Of a stretch of 64,000 nt of DNA, positions 31,706 through 43,687 are shown piece by piece. The translations under genes were made by a program, and so were the position numbers. Position 1 is the stretch's first letter. Each line of letters opens with the position of its first letter. The stretch comes from Dryococelus australis (Eukaryota > Arthropoda > Insecta > Phasmatodea > Phasmatidae), in NCBI GenBank assembly GCA_029891345.1, contig CM057006.1, positions 44,998,556 through 45,062,555 on the forward strand. The letters run 5' to 3'. Below the pieces are notes generated by a model, which saw nothing but the letters and a program-made list of their open reading frames with translations, ran no database searches and was not told where the DNA came from.

Positions 31706-32256
31706 ATTTGATACGTTTCCTGGTTGTTTCGTGTATGCGCGAAGATGTATATGATGCGTTAGCTGTAATAAGGCGCATAATAAAAAATGCCATTACGCAC
31801 AAAATGCATGGAACTGACAAAGATTAACGGAAAATAACCTTTAGACGACACTGCAGCCGAACGCTAAACACGACCATTTTGTAAACAATGAACCATAGAC
31901 TCTGCCAACCTTAGGAATTCAAATACCCGGGGTCCTATTCTCTACCTTTTTACTGTTTTTATATAGACATTTACCGCTTAACTATCTTTACGAGGCGGAA
32001 TGGTATTCTGTAACTCAATGTGTGTCTCCATGATAGTATTTTGAATGCCTTGTGATTACCTGTCAACAAGGCGTCTATGAACGTTAGTGGCCGACGTATT
32101 GAGGGTTATTCTACAAAGACGTCTTACAGGAAAAAAAAATTAGAATGCCCTAAATATGAGAGATATTATATTGTTATATTTCCGCCTAAATTAACGGTGT
32201 CTGGAATACATTTAAGGACTATGTTTTATTATTCGCTAGTATTAATCTCGCGTTAA
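31706..32256. other. Unassigned sequence
   Basis: AT-rich, nothing recognised. Confidence 0.35.
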
Positions 32257-32604
32257 GGCGGATTCCCACCCACAATCTTGGATTTATCGATTTTTCGCCA
32301 TAGCTTCTATTTCAGGAGGTGAATTGAAATTTCCCGCATGACATATCCTAAATAATAGCTTCCCAAACGTTATCGAATTGCCACAGCTTCGCTGCATTAA
32401 TTAATTTTTAGCTGGTAACTGACGTGACGTAACGCGAGATTATTTCTTACGGACGATTACAAAGGCGACGATATCAAACGTAATCAAAAAATATTGACCT
32501 GAGACAATGCACCAGGCAATGCTCTGTCGTTCCATGATACAAAACTGTATTTCCAGAGTTTGGTGAAAATTCCATAAATCCAAGATGGCGAGCGGGAATC
32601 TGCC
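32257..32604. mobile_element. Element L: TAA-flanked MITE with about 43-bp TIRs
   Basis: GGCGGATTCCCACCCACA then ATCTTGGATTTATCGA on the left pairs with GGCAGATTCCCGCTCGCC then ATCTTGGATTTATGGA read on the complement of the right end. TAA stands at 32254-32256 and 32605-32607. The interior is non-coding. Duplication and ends fit PIF/Harbinger. Confidence 0.85.
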
Positions 32605-34711
32605 TAAACGTAACTACGAAGTGACGGATTCGGTCACGGGTCAGTGATGCTCGAAATTAACTAGTACCACCTGAAATATTTTATCCATAAGAAGTATTAT
32701 TCTAAAATGCATTAAGAAATACTTTTCTCTTTAATGCTACCAGAATGTATGAAAGTTAGGTTATTTTATTAATGTAAAAAAGAGGATTTGTTGTAATACG
32801 AAAAGTAAACAAGTTCACCACGTTGGCTGTGGTTTTGACAGCTCTATTGACTATTGGTAAGCCAATCGTGGGGATACGAGCTGAAGACGAAAACCCGTGT
32901 ACCACCCACGCACCGTGCACTGCATCATGCACAACACTTGCATTGGCTTAAGAAAATATCCGTGGCGCTCACGCTGGTTTGTATTTCGCGACTGTACAAC
33001 TTGCATTTGTTGGCAGCAGAAACCAAGCCGTGAAGGACGCCGCCGGAAAATTCAAGGACTTAGATGTAGAGTGGAATGTGCTTTGCGGGTTTGCTGCACA
33101 AACAAAGCACGCTCGTGCATGATGATGCGCGCCCCGACGCTTGACGTCATGGAATACTTCGTGGGCTGCTAACCCGAATGTCTCTAGAATTCTTAAGGTT
33201 CCACAGACCTTGTTTCCGTTTACGCAGTCAGTTGTCCGAAATGAATCCTGGGTATTTTGAAAAGCGTCTGAACATTCTGATTTTTCACTTTTTTTTGTCG
33301 CTGAGCTATTTTCAGTGATGGCTTAGTTTGGAGTTTGATTTCGCTCTGGCTAAAAGTTCATTAAAAGTTACACTCCATTAGTTTGCAGCACGCTAGCGCG
33401 TACTGGGACCGAAAGCTTCTATTTTTGCATCCGTTTATGTGCTTAGCATTTTACTGAAACAATTTTAATCGCGTGTAGTTAATTTTTGGCACAAGAGTTT
33501 GTTTGTATTAGAGTTTATGGACTGCTCCGAATATGTTTTAAGACCTCAGTGTTGTGTTCGTTTAGCTTCAAGCTAAGACGTGTAGAATCTATTCGCCTTG
33601 AGTATGGATTCTGACACACGGTGTAAATAAGCTGCATGTAAGTTTTCCATCGGACAAATACTTAACAATTTTTGCATAATTTTGTCCTTACCGGCAAGTA
33701 TCCTTCGTCATTTATACCTTGAAGGCTGTTTCTTTATCACGAAATGGCAGCTAGCCGACAGTCGTCGCAGTAAATCATTCCGTAAAGCAACACTGTGAGC
33801 GGGAGCATATTACAATGTAGGATACTGTAGTGTACACTGCGTCCGAGATGCGAAGTGCTTATTTTAAAGCAGAAGCGGAGCAAACTGCTTCGTGAAGCTA
33901 CTAACAGCTACCATAAGCGGAACAAAACAATAGTACTATGTTGAGTCCGCAGAAGCATCACGGGAAAAAAAACCACGTAATCGATTAGTTTGGAAATATC
34001 GTTTTTATGTAAATTGTTTTAATGAAGCTGCTGTACGTACGTGATTACCCTTTTCATAAATTGCATGAACTTGCACAAAAAATCATATCGTGGAGCAAAA
34101 ACGGTTTTAAGTTTGGAATATTACCAGGTTTAGTAAGTGTCTTGTACTTGTATTTCGTTTACAACATAAAGTGAGAATACAAGAGATTGACACTACTAAA
34201 ATGTGAACAGCACCTAAGTTAAGAAAAAAAACTAGAAATAGTGACCTGAAACAGCCGGCATTTCTTGTTAGTTTTGTCGCCAAACGTAACAATTGTGTAT
34301 CAGCGCTGTGATTTAGAAGACGGATAGTTAGTTACTACAAACACTCCAGACAATAAGAAAAGACCGTACAACATAACCAAAACCAGCTCGCGTCATATTT
34401 TGGCCAAAATATCGCGCGGTCCTCTACCCGATTTTTTTTTACTGTATGCGCCTCGTACACTCGATACATTGAATGTGTACGTGTTGTACTTGGAAGTATT
34501 GTAAGCTGCTGAAAGACGTACGTTGAAATACAGCGCAACAAAGAAAATTTTGTCATATAAAAGAACCAAAATCACGAATGCGTTTTAAATGTACCCAGAC
34601 TTATAGGTAATTAAGTGAAAACCAAGTCGGTAACAGATGTCGAAAGTACAGAGCCCGGACTGCTTGATGATAAAGTGATAGTTCAGAAAGCGAGAGGAGT
34701 TATCTCCACGT
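32605..34711. other. Unassigned 2.1 kb
   Basis: No repeat family recognised. The mixed-composition patch 32880-33180 is open for 91 codons on the plus strand but has a cysteine-rich, patternless translation. ACGAAATGGCAGCTAGCC at 33741 opens only nine codons. Confidence 0.4.
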
Positions 34712-35062
34712 GTAAGGCTGTTCAAATTAAATTGAGTACTTTTCAAAGCCCTGCTACACGTTGTGTATTCTTACGCCATATGCAAAATTGACATTGCCAT
34801 GGGCTTGATCACGTTTCATGCGAAATTATAAAATGCTTAGAAAAGTTAATATTTTAGAGATTTGCTAATTCCCACACTTTTTTGCATCAAAAACAGAAAG
34901 CAAAATAAATTATTCCAATATTCACAAATGTTTACCTAACATATTTAATTCAACGTTAATTTTACCGACTATCGGACGCACGCCAGCCATTATGCTCGGT
35001 AAAATATGTGCACGTACGGGAATTAAGTTATTTCAAAGGTTGATTTCAAAATTGCTCAGTTG
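34712..35062 (-). mobile_element. Family B MITE, right end lost
   Basis: GTAAGGCTGTTCAAATTAAA at the left, then CAAAGCCCTGCTACACGTTG, TGGGCTTGATCACGTTTCAT, AAGGTTGATTTCAAAATTGC. It stops at GCTCAGTT, before the outer terminal repeat, directly at the start of a family A copy. Confidence 0.85.
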
Positions 35063-35063
35063 T

Positions 35064-35291
35064 AGTCTGTTCACGGTCAAGTGAGCTCTTTTGAGGCCCT
35101 AGTTACGTTTTCCTTTCAGCCATTTTTTATCCTTTTTAAATAGATATTGCCATGCAAACAATAAAAAAAACTGCGTGTATATTACACCGACTTTGAAGAT
35201 AGCGTATAAGGCTAAAAAAAAAAAAAAAATTAATGACTATTATTCCAAATGGGAGGGCTTTCGAAAGTGCTCACTTTGCCAACAGCCTATA
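35064..35291 (+). mobile_element. Family A MITE, full length
   Basis: TAGTCTGTTCACGGTCAAGT to TGCTCACTTTGCCAACAGCC. Interior CTTTCAGCCATTTTTTATCC and GACTATTATTCCAAATGGGA. The right terminal repeat lacks the GTG step of CCGTGAACAGCC. It abuts the broken B copy with 1 bp between. Confidence 0.9.
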
Positions 35292-35745
35292 AGTGGATTG
35301 CCAAACGGTGCTCCGGAAGATGGTGTTTTGTGTTACGTATTAACGCCGCTGGCTTGCCGACCTTGCGTCCGAAGTTCTGGAACCCATCCTCTTGAGCGGT
35401 GGCGCCGGCCCAACTCCCGCTGTTGACCAGGATGTCCGGTTGGCAGGAGGGACGGAGAGGTGATCGATAACAAGCTCGCCGGGGAAATTAAATTGCGTTC
35501 GGATAAGTCCTCGAGCATGTCCTGCGCCGTGCGGTAGGCAAAGGAGGTCGCGGCACCGGTCGTCCTCATGTAGACATAGAGGAGTCCTTTACGTCCGTTA
35601 TCTGCTAGGCGTAGCCACGCCACGCCCTGTGGGGTGAGCATGTCGATCGAGTCTGCGAGGGCTCGGGACGAAGGATTTGAGTTCCCAGTGGATATCAAGT
35701 TGGAAAACCATACTAATCTGGGGACTACTCGTTATTTTTGTGCAT
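35292..35745. other. GC-rich island with a protein-like minus-strand frame
   Basis: A 121-codon minus frame (35333-35698) includes LTPQGVAWLRLADNGRKGLL, then YVYMRTTGAATSFAYRTAQD and MLEDLSERNL, which looks more protein-like than most frames in the window. A second minus-strand frame in another phase also looks plausible from about 35590 down. I do not recognise a family. It could be an exon, a decayed transposon coding remnant or foreign DNA. No clear splice sites were found. Confidence 0.3.
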
Positions 35746-35990
35746 AGGGGCCGCGGTGAAGTACTCGCCTCCCACCTAGGCGAACCGGGTTCTATTCTCG
35801 GCGGGGTTGCTCCCAGATTTTCTCATGTCGGAATCGTGCCGCACGATGCCGCTGGTCGGCGGGTTTTTCTCAGGGATCTCCCGTTTACACTGCCTCTTCA
35901 TTCCGGCGCTGCTCCATACTTACCTCGCTTCACCCTTGTTGGCTTTCAAGACCTTGATGTTAAGAATCGCCCCGATATCTTCACTGACTT
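35746..35990 (+). mobile_element. tRNA-derived SINE, family E, copy 3
   Basis: GGGGCCGCGGTGAAGTACTC, CACCTAGGCGAACCGGGTTC, TATTCTCGGCGGGGTTGCTC, then GGAATCGTGCCGCACGATGC, CTGGTCGGCGGGTTTTTCTC and TTCAAGACCTTGATGTTAAG. The A-box region is shortened compared with copy 1. Confidence 0.83.
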
Positions 35991-37484
35991 CTGCGCATAA
36001 CTCCTAAAGGCGAATTTTGCTGTTTAAAAGTATTAACATTCTTCCAACCCCCCTTAAGAAAAGTCTTTGTTCTTGAGCATGAAGCACAACTTACTGTTAT
36101 GTCAATACTACATATGAAAAATACATTTCCGTACCGTCGATGCTGGCTGATCGAATAAATATTGGTGACTCTAGCTGCAGTTGTAAAAGTAACTTATTTG
36201 AGGCATCTTGTTGACACTTACATGCGTTTAGTAAATGGGTAGCTGCGTGTGTAATGTGTAGACACTGTGCCAGAGCGCTGCGTAGAAAGAAAAAATCAAA
36301 ATTGCTTAAAAGAATACTGAAACTCTGAAGTTGTTGGGAAATTCGATTGTATTTGTTTTTATTCCCACTTCAGAACTTTTTCAGATGTCGCCGCTCTTTG
36401 GCAACTGTCCAGTCTGCGTTGTTAATAAATTCAAGAATCATGACTTTACAATAATAATAAAACTCCATTGTAAAATGCTTAGTCCTTCAAGCACGGATTA
36501 TAGCAAGGCATTTACAACGGATGGTATGACCTTCCTCGCTTAACTGACCAGGAACTTCATCTTGAAGTGCTGTCCTTGGCTCGAGAGAGCATCTTTTCCA
36601 GAACTTGATATCTGACCTCCATTCTTTGTCCTGCAAAAATAAGGTAATTTTTTTTATTTTCGCCGCAGCATTTTAGTTAGCTCTTTCAAAATTGAGGACA
36701 TCGTTGAAATGAGCAATAGATTCATTTAAGTTCCGGGCTGATCGAACAGGTGTATATCGCGTCATCAACGGATTGCGTGGGTGACTCGTAAGGTTGCGCG
36801 ACTATTTCCTGGGTGTCGACTTACAGTCTCGCGTCTCTTAGAAATGCGATAGGGGATAGGCTTTTAACTGGGGCGTGGTAGGGCCGTATAGTTTCTAAGC
36901 CATTGGCCACACGCAGTTTGCTGTGCCTGTAATGTCCATTTACTAATATCTTAGTTAATTTAGATTAATCAAGCGGCACGTCTCTATTATTTTCGCGATG
37001 ACGATGAGTTTGTCTGGAGAGTGCGTAAGCTGATGCGAGTATTTACTATATTTATTCTAACCATGCAGTGGTGCATACATAATATGTATATAATATTATG
37101 TATATATATATATATGTACACACACACACACGAGTCTGGGACTGTCCTCATTAATTTTTTCCACATGTCTGGATGGTATTAACTACGTATATACGTACTT
37201 GGCGTTAAACATGCTCTTCTTCTAGATGTCGCAGTTAGCTTGTGGTCAAGACGCGACTGTCGACCCAAGGGGTGTTGGAACGATCCCGAACGCCCCCAGG
37301 TATTTTTTGAGTTCCGAAACACTTACAGACCAAGATTTCCAGCGCTCCTGGCGGCTACCGTTTGAACTCTCCTCCCCGAAGCTGGCGCGCCCCTGCGGGC
37401 GATGCGTGAACCCACACACATGCACAAAATGGCTGCGCTGATACCAGCGCTTCTAGCTGCGAACAGTAGAACTTCAAAACACAC
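35991..37484. other. Unassigned 1.5 kb
   Basis: AT-rich, with a TA/AC microsatellite at 37096-37132. Short frames at 36331 and 37226 carry no recognisable domain. Confidence 0.4.
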
Positions 37485-37700
37485 TGGTAGCGGGCGCGAG
37501 AATCAAAGATGGCAGCCTACAGCAGCCGCCTGATGGCAGGCGCGAAATTAAAGATGGCGGAAGAACTTAGCACACACTGGTAGTGGATGAGGGCATCAAA
37601 GATGGTCGCCTACACCAGACAACTAACGGCGGGAATTCAAGATGGCTACCTACAGCAGATGACGATGGTGATGACATCCGAGATGGAGGATGCGAAAAGC
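37485..37700 (+). repeat. Diverged tandem repeat with AAGATGGC cores
   Basis: Four to five units of roughly 40-50 bp. Conserved words are CACACTGGTAG, GGCGCGAGAATCAAAGATGG, GCCTACAGCAG. Cores: AAAGATGGCAGCC (37506), AAAGATGGCGGAA (37551), AAAGATGGTCGCC (37598), CAAGATGGCTACC (37640), CGAGATGGAGGAT (37679). AAGATGGCGGC is the YY1/Pleiohomeotic-type binding motif, so the array could bind such factors; that is inference. Confidence 0.7.
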
Positions 37701-37714
37701 ATGAGAGAGGAAAG

Positions 37715-37920
37715 GACAACAGAGAAAATAAAGGAGACCAGACGGAATATGAGAGAACCAAGAGATAAGAGTGGGCGAGAGACAGGAAGGAATGACATAG
37801 CATGATAATGAAAGACAAGAGAGAAAATACAGGAGACTGGAAGGAATACGAGAAAACCTCCAAGGGATAGAACAAAGAGGAGAGCGAGGCAGGGAGGAAT
37901 GCCAGAGCACGAGAACAAAT
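37715..37920 (+). repeat. Two-unit purine-rich tandem repeat
   Basis: GACAACAGAGAAAATAAAGG...GACAGGAAGGAATGACATAG and GACAAGAGAGAAAATACAGG...GGCAGGGAGGAATGCCAGAG are two diverged copies of about 100 bp in direct order. Purine bias keeps all three minus-strand frames open; they encode Ser/Leu/Phe-rich sequence and are not genes. Confidence 0.7.
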
Positions 37921-38543
37921 AGCTTCGGAATGCCAGAGCAAGTGTATACTTTTCGTCTATGTATTCTTTCGCCATCAACTGGTGCGTCAAGTGGCGGCTG
38001 TATATTTTATCTACACATTGTCAGCTAATACACGTATCATGTTGATGCCAAACAAATTTTAAGGAATTTACAGACCGAGATCTGTCAAAAATTCTTAAGT
38101 TGTAAAAGTAAAACTAGAAAACCTTGCAAAGAATTGAAATTTCTTAACTCTTTTTTAATTAATTAAAGACAGCTAATTTGCGTTAACATTTGTGAGACGG
38201 TAATTGTAGTACTTAACACTATTTGGACGTGACAGCTAACGTGTTAAGACTGAAAATAAAATTAATCCGGAACTTGCTTGACAACGCACTTTCATCAGCC
38301 AACAACTCAGCAATGACTTTTGCAAAACAGTTGTTCTGCTATTATTGAAACTAAACAGCTAGAGTTGGAAATATTTGTTGTAGAATAACGTGAAAATTGC
38401 TTAAAAACTGCCCATGCGTGGCCCACTTTATTCGTTTTATTAATACATTATTATAACAGGAAAACAACAAAAAAATGGGTTTACGGGAAAAGAACATGGC
38501 GTGCAATGGGTACAGACGTAGGATTACCGCACAATTGAAAACA
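37921..38543. other. Unassigned sequence
   Basis: AT-rich, nothing recognised. Confidence 0.35.
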
Positions 38544-38720
38544 TAGACTGTTCACGGTAAAGTGAGCACTTTTTAAGGTCCTAAATGTTTACTTCCACCC
38601 AATTTCCATCTTCCTGCTGCTTTTAATTATAAACATAGAAATGCGACCAATAAACACAGTGTATACATTTCACCACCCTGTTAAGTTAACGCCTAAGGCT
38701 GCAATAAGATATATTGGCAG
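38544..38720 (+). mobile_element. Family A MITE, 3'-truncated
   Basis: TAGACTGTTCACGGTAAAGT, CACAGTGTATACATTTCACC, TAAGTTAACGCCTAAGGCTG. It stops at GATATATTGGCAGGGTGA, about 60 bp before the expected right end. Confidence 0.85.
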
Positions 38721-39493
38721 GGTGAGTGGAGATACGACGTAAACAGAACTCCCAATGTTCGAAGTTGCGTTTCATTTGAATACGGACCGTTTTAATTTGC
38801 ATTTCATTTTGAACAACTCTACATCACTACTTTAGCACGAAGTTTAGTTTGTAACTCTAACAACGTATGTTTTGTGACAACGTAAAATAACATGTATTAA
38901 TTAATCTAGGAACTCTTTCTTCTCTGCGTATTTTCTGCTTGTCTGATGCTCATAGGCAGTGCAGTAAGAATAACCAACGTAATATTATTTTTCAATTCGT
39001 TAATGCATCAGTTGGTACAGGATTTTGTTAATGGCACGTTATTTGTTTCGTGTACATCAGGTTGTTACTCGCTGTCGTGATCTTGCCAAGTTATACGAGA
39101 CAGGAGAGAGTTGTGTTACTGGTAAGCTTATGTCCATGTGCGTATCAGATAATGAAGCTACCGGGCCGCGCCTGCTGTGTGGATGTTGGGCAACCCGCAC
39201 AGCTGCTGCGTATTGTTTATGCTGTTGCCTAGTGCAGAGGAGTTCGTATAGACGTACTATGACGAACCACAGCTGTTTACGAAACCGTGTCTAGTATGAA
39301 ATTAGTGCATTCTCCTGGCACTGATATCTCTTCCCGAGTCGTTAGCTTGCCCTGGAATCGCCTTCTCGCACGCCTTTCAGTATCAGAACCCACTGAATTC
39401 CGTCTGCATAGTATGGTACGTGTAACGTAAATAATGCACAGACTTCGCAAGAAAAATTATTGAAACGTAAATACGCGGAGAGAAATTTCACTA
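38721..39493. other. Unassigned sequence
   Basis: The 89-codon frame from 39025 is cysteine- and alanine-rich without a recognisable domain. Nothing else identified. Confidence 0.35.
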
Positions 39494-39728
39494 TAGGCTG
39501 TTCACGGTAAGGTTAGAACTTTGGAGGCCCTAATTACTTTTTTACTTCAACCCTTTTTTATCCTTTAACCACCTTTTTAAATAAATATTGTCATGTAAGT
39601 TATAAACACAGTGTGTAGATTCCGCCGCACTCGGAAGTTAACGCCGCAAGGCTAAAATATATATTTATTGACTATTATTCCAAATGAGAGGACTGTCAAA
39701 ATTGCTCAATTTGCCGTGAATACCTTAT
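39494..39728 (+). mobile_element. Family A MITE, full length
   Basis: TAGGCTGTTCACGGTAAGGT to AATTTGCCGTGAATACCTTA. Interior TTTATCCTTTAACCACCTTT, AAATATTGTCATGTAAGTTA, GACTATTATTCCAAATGAGA. A good reference copy. Confidence 0.93.
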
Positions 39729-40971
39729 ACCAGTATTGATTCAGTAATGAGTTCTGTATATATCACAGTATTTTCTGTCTGTATCACAGTATTTTCTGTT
39801 TGTATAACAGATGGCAGATGCCAGTAGTCATTTTAAGTTTCTATAACAAAAAGCGAGTGACACGAGTTGCGTGCTTGATTATGTCGCTTTTTCGTTGGAC
39901 TGTCTATTCCTTCGTTATTGCCTTCGAATCTTTGGCGAATCTCTTGCATTTTAAAATTATAACCGTAGTAGTGTCTTTAAATCGAATATTTATTAATTTA
40001 CATGGTATTCTTGTACAAAATTACTTCAAATTTTAATATTTATATAATTGTTATTTAGTAAGATTGTGATACAGTATGTGTATTGTCCATCATGTTGCTT
40101 TGTGTATAGTTCTCATTGTCTTGCCAAAATGTTTAACGTGCATTCCCCCCCCCCCCCGGAAAATTTAAGGTGAAAAAGGGTAAAGAATTTGAGACGGGAG
40201 ATAAGTAGACATAATTCAAATCGTAGTAGTTTAAGAACTAAAAAAAAGGAGGAAATAAATCGCTTTATCTGTTGTATAACATTATTAAAAAAAAAATATT
40301 TCCACAGTTCTCCGTAATTTGGGATAAACTGCTAGAGAGAAAATTACTTTAATACCACAAATATGTTGTAGGCCTATGTGTACTTTAACCACGTACTAGT
40401 GGTTTATTAAAGTTTACATTGGTGTATGAGAAACAAGGACACTAACGAGGAATGGCTGTGAAATACTTACCATAATGCAGTATCAGCAGTAACTTACGGA
40501 TTGCTCTGATGAACCAGAAAACATGATTCGACAATCCCAATTTGTTCGATATACACTTGATGGAAATTAACAGTATTCTGGTCTAAAATTAAATTAATTG
40601 ATTTGCGCGTTACTTGAAGAAATGTTGTGATTGCTCCTTTTTAAAGTGGGATATGTAAAATTACTGAGGTACATTATATTAATTTATTTTAAATCATTGG
40701 TTAAAATTTTAAGACATGAGTACGTGATATTTGAAGACGAAGTATTGTGTCTGTAGCCACTGTAGTATTCTTTGTTGCTCTGTGTTCCAGTACGTACAGA
40801 GAAGTTGCGCTAACTGTATGGTACTTTTGTGAAATTCGCTGCTCAGTCAGTTGTCTTTATACAAAATAAATTCAGTGAGGTACGTGCCTTGATAGCTTAT
40901 AGAGGTTTGTGTGCGCGACTACTTGCAATAAACACGCCGAGTTATATTTCTGTTAGTCCACACGTTTATTA
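39729..40971. other. Unassigned 1.2 kb
   Basis: Two short direct repeats of TATATCACAGTATTTTCTGT near 39758-39800, a C13 tract at 40145-40157 and an A9 tract near 40290. No gene or repeat family recognised. Confidence 0.4.
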
Positions 40972-41374
40972 TAGCCCATTCACGGTTACTTCCATTCTTT
41001 TCGGAAGCCTTGCTAAAGTTCTTCTTTCAAGATATTCCTCCGCCTGATGGAAACGAAACTTAATATATTCTAGGAAATTGCATGCGCGCATTCAGTTTAA
41101 TAATACTTTCCGTGGGAACTATTTTTTACTAGGCATTACCAACACACGTATTTTTCTGTTGGTTTTTATTAGTTATAATTATAAATTAAATATTATAATT
41201 TACAGATAAAATATAAGTAAAATCAATTTAACAAAAATAAGATATTTTTATGTCAACAAAAGTGTAGAATGCTTGGGATACATAGCATCTTTACGATACA
41301 CCTGAATACGTCATGCAGGAGGTGATTTTCCAAACGTTCAAATTAAAAAGTGCGAAGAAACCGCGAATAGATAA
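40972..41374 (+). mobile_element. Family C MITE, full length
   Basis: TAGCCCATTCACGGTTACTT, GGAAGCCTTGCTAAAGTTCT, TCAAGATATTCCTCCGCCTG, GAACTATTTTTTACTAGGCA, TTACCAACACACG, to GTGCGAAGAAACCGCGAATA. A good reference copy. Confidence 0.92.
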
Positions 41375-41920
41375 TGTGCCAATGTTGAAAACATTTTTAA
41401 GACTGTTCTAAATTTGGTAGTTTTCAGTGCTAGTTGTAGTTTCTATAGAGCTCGATTGTAGTGTCCCCGTTTAACAAATTTTCGATATTTTTTTTTGTGG
41501 GAGGTTGGGGTACAAACAGCAGGTTTTGTACCATGCGAATAAATACGCACACAGCTGTTATGTTTTTTCCCCCATGTTCTGCCAGTTATTTTACTCCATC
41601 TACAGTACAGCGACTTCAGTCGGACCCTAGAACCCGAGGCACATATTATAGCTTGCTCAAGTTATATGCGTAGGTTGCTGCCAAAAGGAGCTCAAGAAGA
41701 TTACGAATATGCTAGAGCAGAAAGAATCATAGTCGTGCGCAGTGGTACAGATTGGTGTAAACTATTAATCTATGTTTATCATAGGCTGTTCAAACATTCG
41801 AGATATTAAGAGACTGTCTTTAATTGTGGTCAGTCTAAGTCATCTTGGATTTATAGAATGTGCGCCACAACGTTCATCACAGATTTTGTATTCTATTTTA
41901 ACGATCGACAGAGCATAATG
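41375..41920. other. Unassigned sequence
   Basis: Contains ATAGGCTGTTCAAACATTCG at 41782, a lone B/A-type terminal repeat fragment without an element body. Otherwise nothing recognised. Confidence 0.4.
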
Positions 41921-42340
41921 CACTACTGTGCATTCTTTATAAAGTCGGCACTTTTGAAAGCCCTGTTTAAGATCTACTTGTATGTACGTTGTGTATTCTT
42001 CCGCCTTATGTAAACTTAACATTACCATGGGTTGTCCTCACTATTCATGCGTCGGTAAGATGAAACAGTGAAATTACTAGAAAAGTAAATATTTTACAGA
42101 AATGCTCATTTTTCACTTCGATGCATTAAAAAAAAAGAAAACGAAAGAAATTATTTATCACAAATGGTTACCTAACACTTTTTATTCAACGTTAAGATAT
42201 GGAACTACTTCCCATCTTTTGTTACCATCTTTACTGGGCGCATGTCACTCAGTGCGCCCGTTAAAATATACGCAGATAGGGGTAGTGACTTTTTTCATGT
42301 GTTTATTTCGAAAGTGCTCATTTTATCGTGAACCGCCTTT
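41921..42340 (-). mobile_element. Family B MITE, near full length
   Basis: A degraded left end (CTGTGCATTCTTTATAAAGT) leads into CACTTTTGAAAGCCCTGTTT, AAGATCTACTTGTATGTACG, CATGCGTCGGTAAGATGAAA, TTACTGGGCGCATGTCACTC, and CATTTTATCGTGAACCGCCT at the right. Confidence 0.9.
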
Positions 42341-43687
42341 AAGCAGTTGTGCCTATTGCAATTTTTTAAACTGGAATATTTCAAGGTAGATCTTTTTCAG
42401 TACAAAAAATGAAAGTCGATATGTTGTTGCCCAGTCAGATTTTTTGAAACTTAAATGAGGTCGTTGAAAAGTGCCAAAAGTCAGCAAAAATTTATTCTTC
42501 TGTAAAACAGCGTTTTAAACTATAGCGACAACGCTGCATATTTTCTGAATAGATTTCTGTATTAAAACCCTATAGTCGCCGCTTAAAAATATGAATAATC
42601 AATCACCATCGCAATGCTTCCTTACGACCGGATGTGACCTTGCGGTAGCTAATATTGTTTACTAGGGATTCCTTTTAATTTGGGCGAGGAGTGTAGAGAG
42701 CACACTGTTAGAAAATACATTGCCTCTGTTCATGTTGTTGTAATGTGAGTTATATCCAGAATGAGTATATCAGGATCTACGTATATATTTGCCGCTGTGT
42801 TTTAATTTCTTTATGTTCACAAGTTTTATTCCGTAAAACTTAATCTTTCAAATCTTACGGAACTTTAAACTACTCGGCAAGTTATTACTCTCACAGGAAA
42901 CGTGCTTGATAGCTAAGCTGTGGGGTAACGCGATATTTTCGTTTCAATTGCGATGTAAGACCCCTTACCCGTTCTTAAACCTTGCTTTTCCCACGTAGAC
43001 TAGGAATGACATGCAACGTTCCCAACCCCTGCTGGTGAATAGGGTCCTTTAAGGACTTTAACACAACGGTAGCCCATACGTAGGAATTTGTGTAGTTGTA
43101 GCCGTCTCAACATCAGGCATATGAACTACTAGTCTTCAGAGTTGTAGCCCACATGTGTTCCACAGAATAAATCGGCCGCTTAAGCTGATTAGTTCAGAGT
43201 TAAAGAACTCCGGTCTCTGAAAAGAATGTTATAGTACCACAGCACCTTAACTGGCACGGATCGTTCATCAGGTTGGCCAGCCTCTGCTTTATTATTTTTA
43301 TATGAGAGCAAATTTTTAATTCCCGCGATACAATTGCCGCCCTTCCATAAACGCCCCTCCTCCCCCCATCCTACGATGAGGTAATAAATCCCTTCCCCCT
43401 TAACGTTCGTCGGGAAATCTAAGGAACGACCCAACAATTAAACAAAATACTGTTACTCGTATTCGACGGGTTGATCCGTACAGTGTCAGGAAGAAAAAAG
43501 AAGGGGGAGGGAAATCGTTTTAATGGTTTTCCATCGCGAATTCAGCTAAGTGATTGTCCAGTTCATTAAAGTGGAGCATTCCCAATCCCTAGAATTTAGA
43601 TTGAGGTCCCGATTTCACTCGTTTCATAAAATGAAAGTATCTTGTATCAAAGCTTGTGAGGTTTATCGTAAATAGAACGTGGAAACT
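42341..43687. other. Unassigned 1.35 kb
   Basis: Mixed AT-rich sequence. The 82-codon minus frame 43189-43437 has no recognisable domain. Nothing else identified. Confidence 0.35.

Noticed and set aside
35062-35291. Family A copy at 35064 as a nested insertion in the B copy ending at 35062
   Set aside because: The B terminal sequence does not resume after the A copy, so simple nesting with a TA duplication is not shown; B may have been truncated earlier.
37567-37941. 124-codon minus-strand Ser/Leu/Phe-rich frame with apparent internal repeats
   Set aside because: The frame is open because of the purine bias of a two-unit tandem repeat; all three minus frames are open and the protein repeats mirror the DNA repeat.
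39758-39810. CRISPR-like direct repeats
   Set aside because: Only two to three copies of a short TATCACAGTATTTTCTGT word with tiny spacers, in an animal genome; no array.
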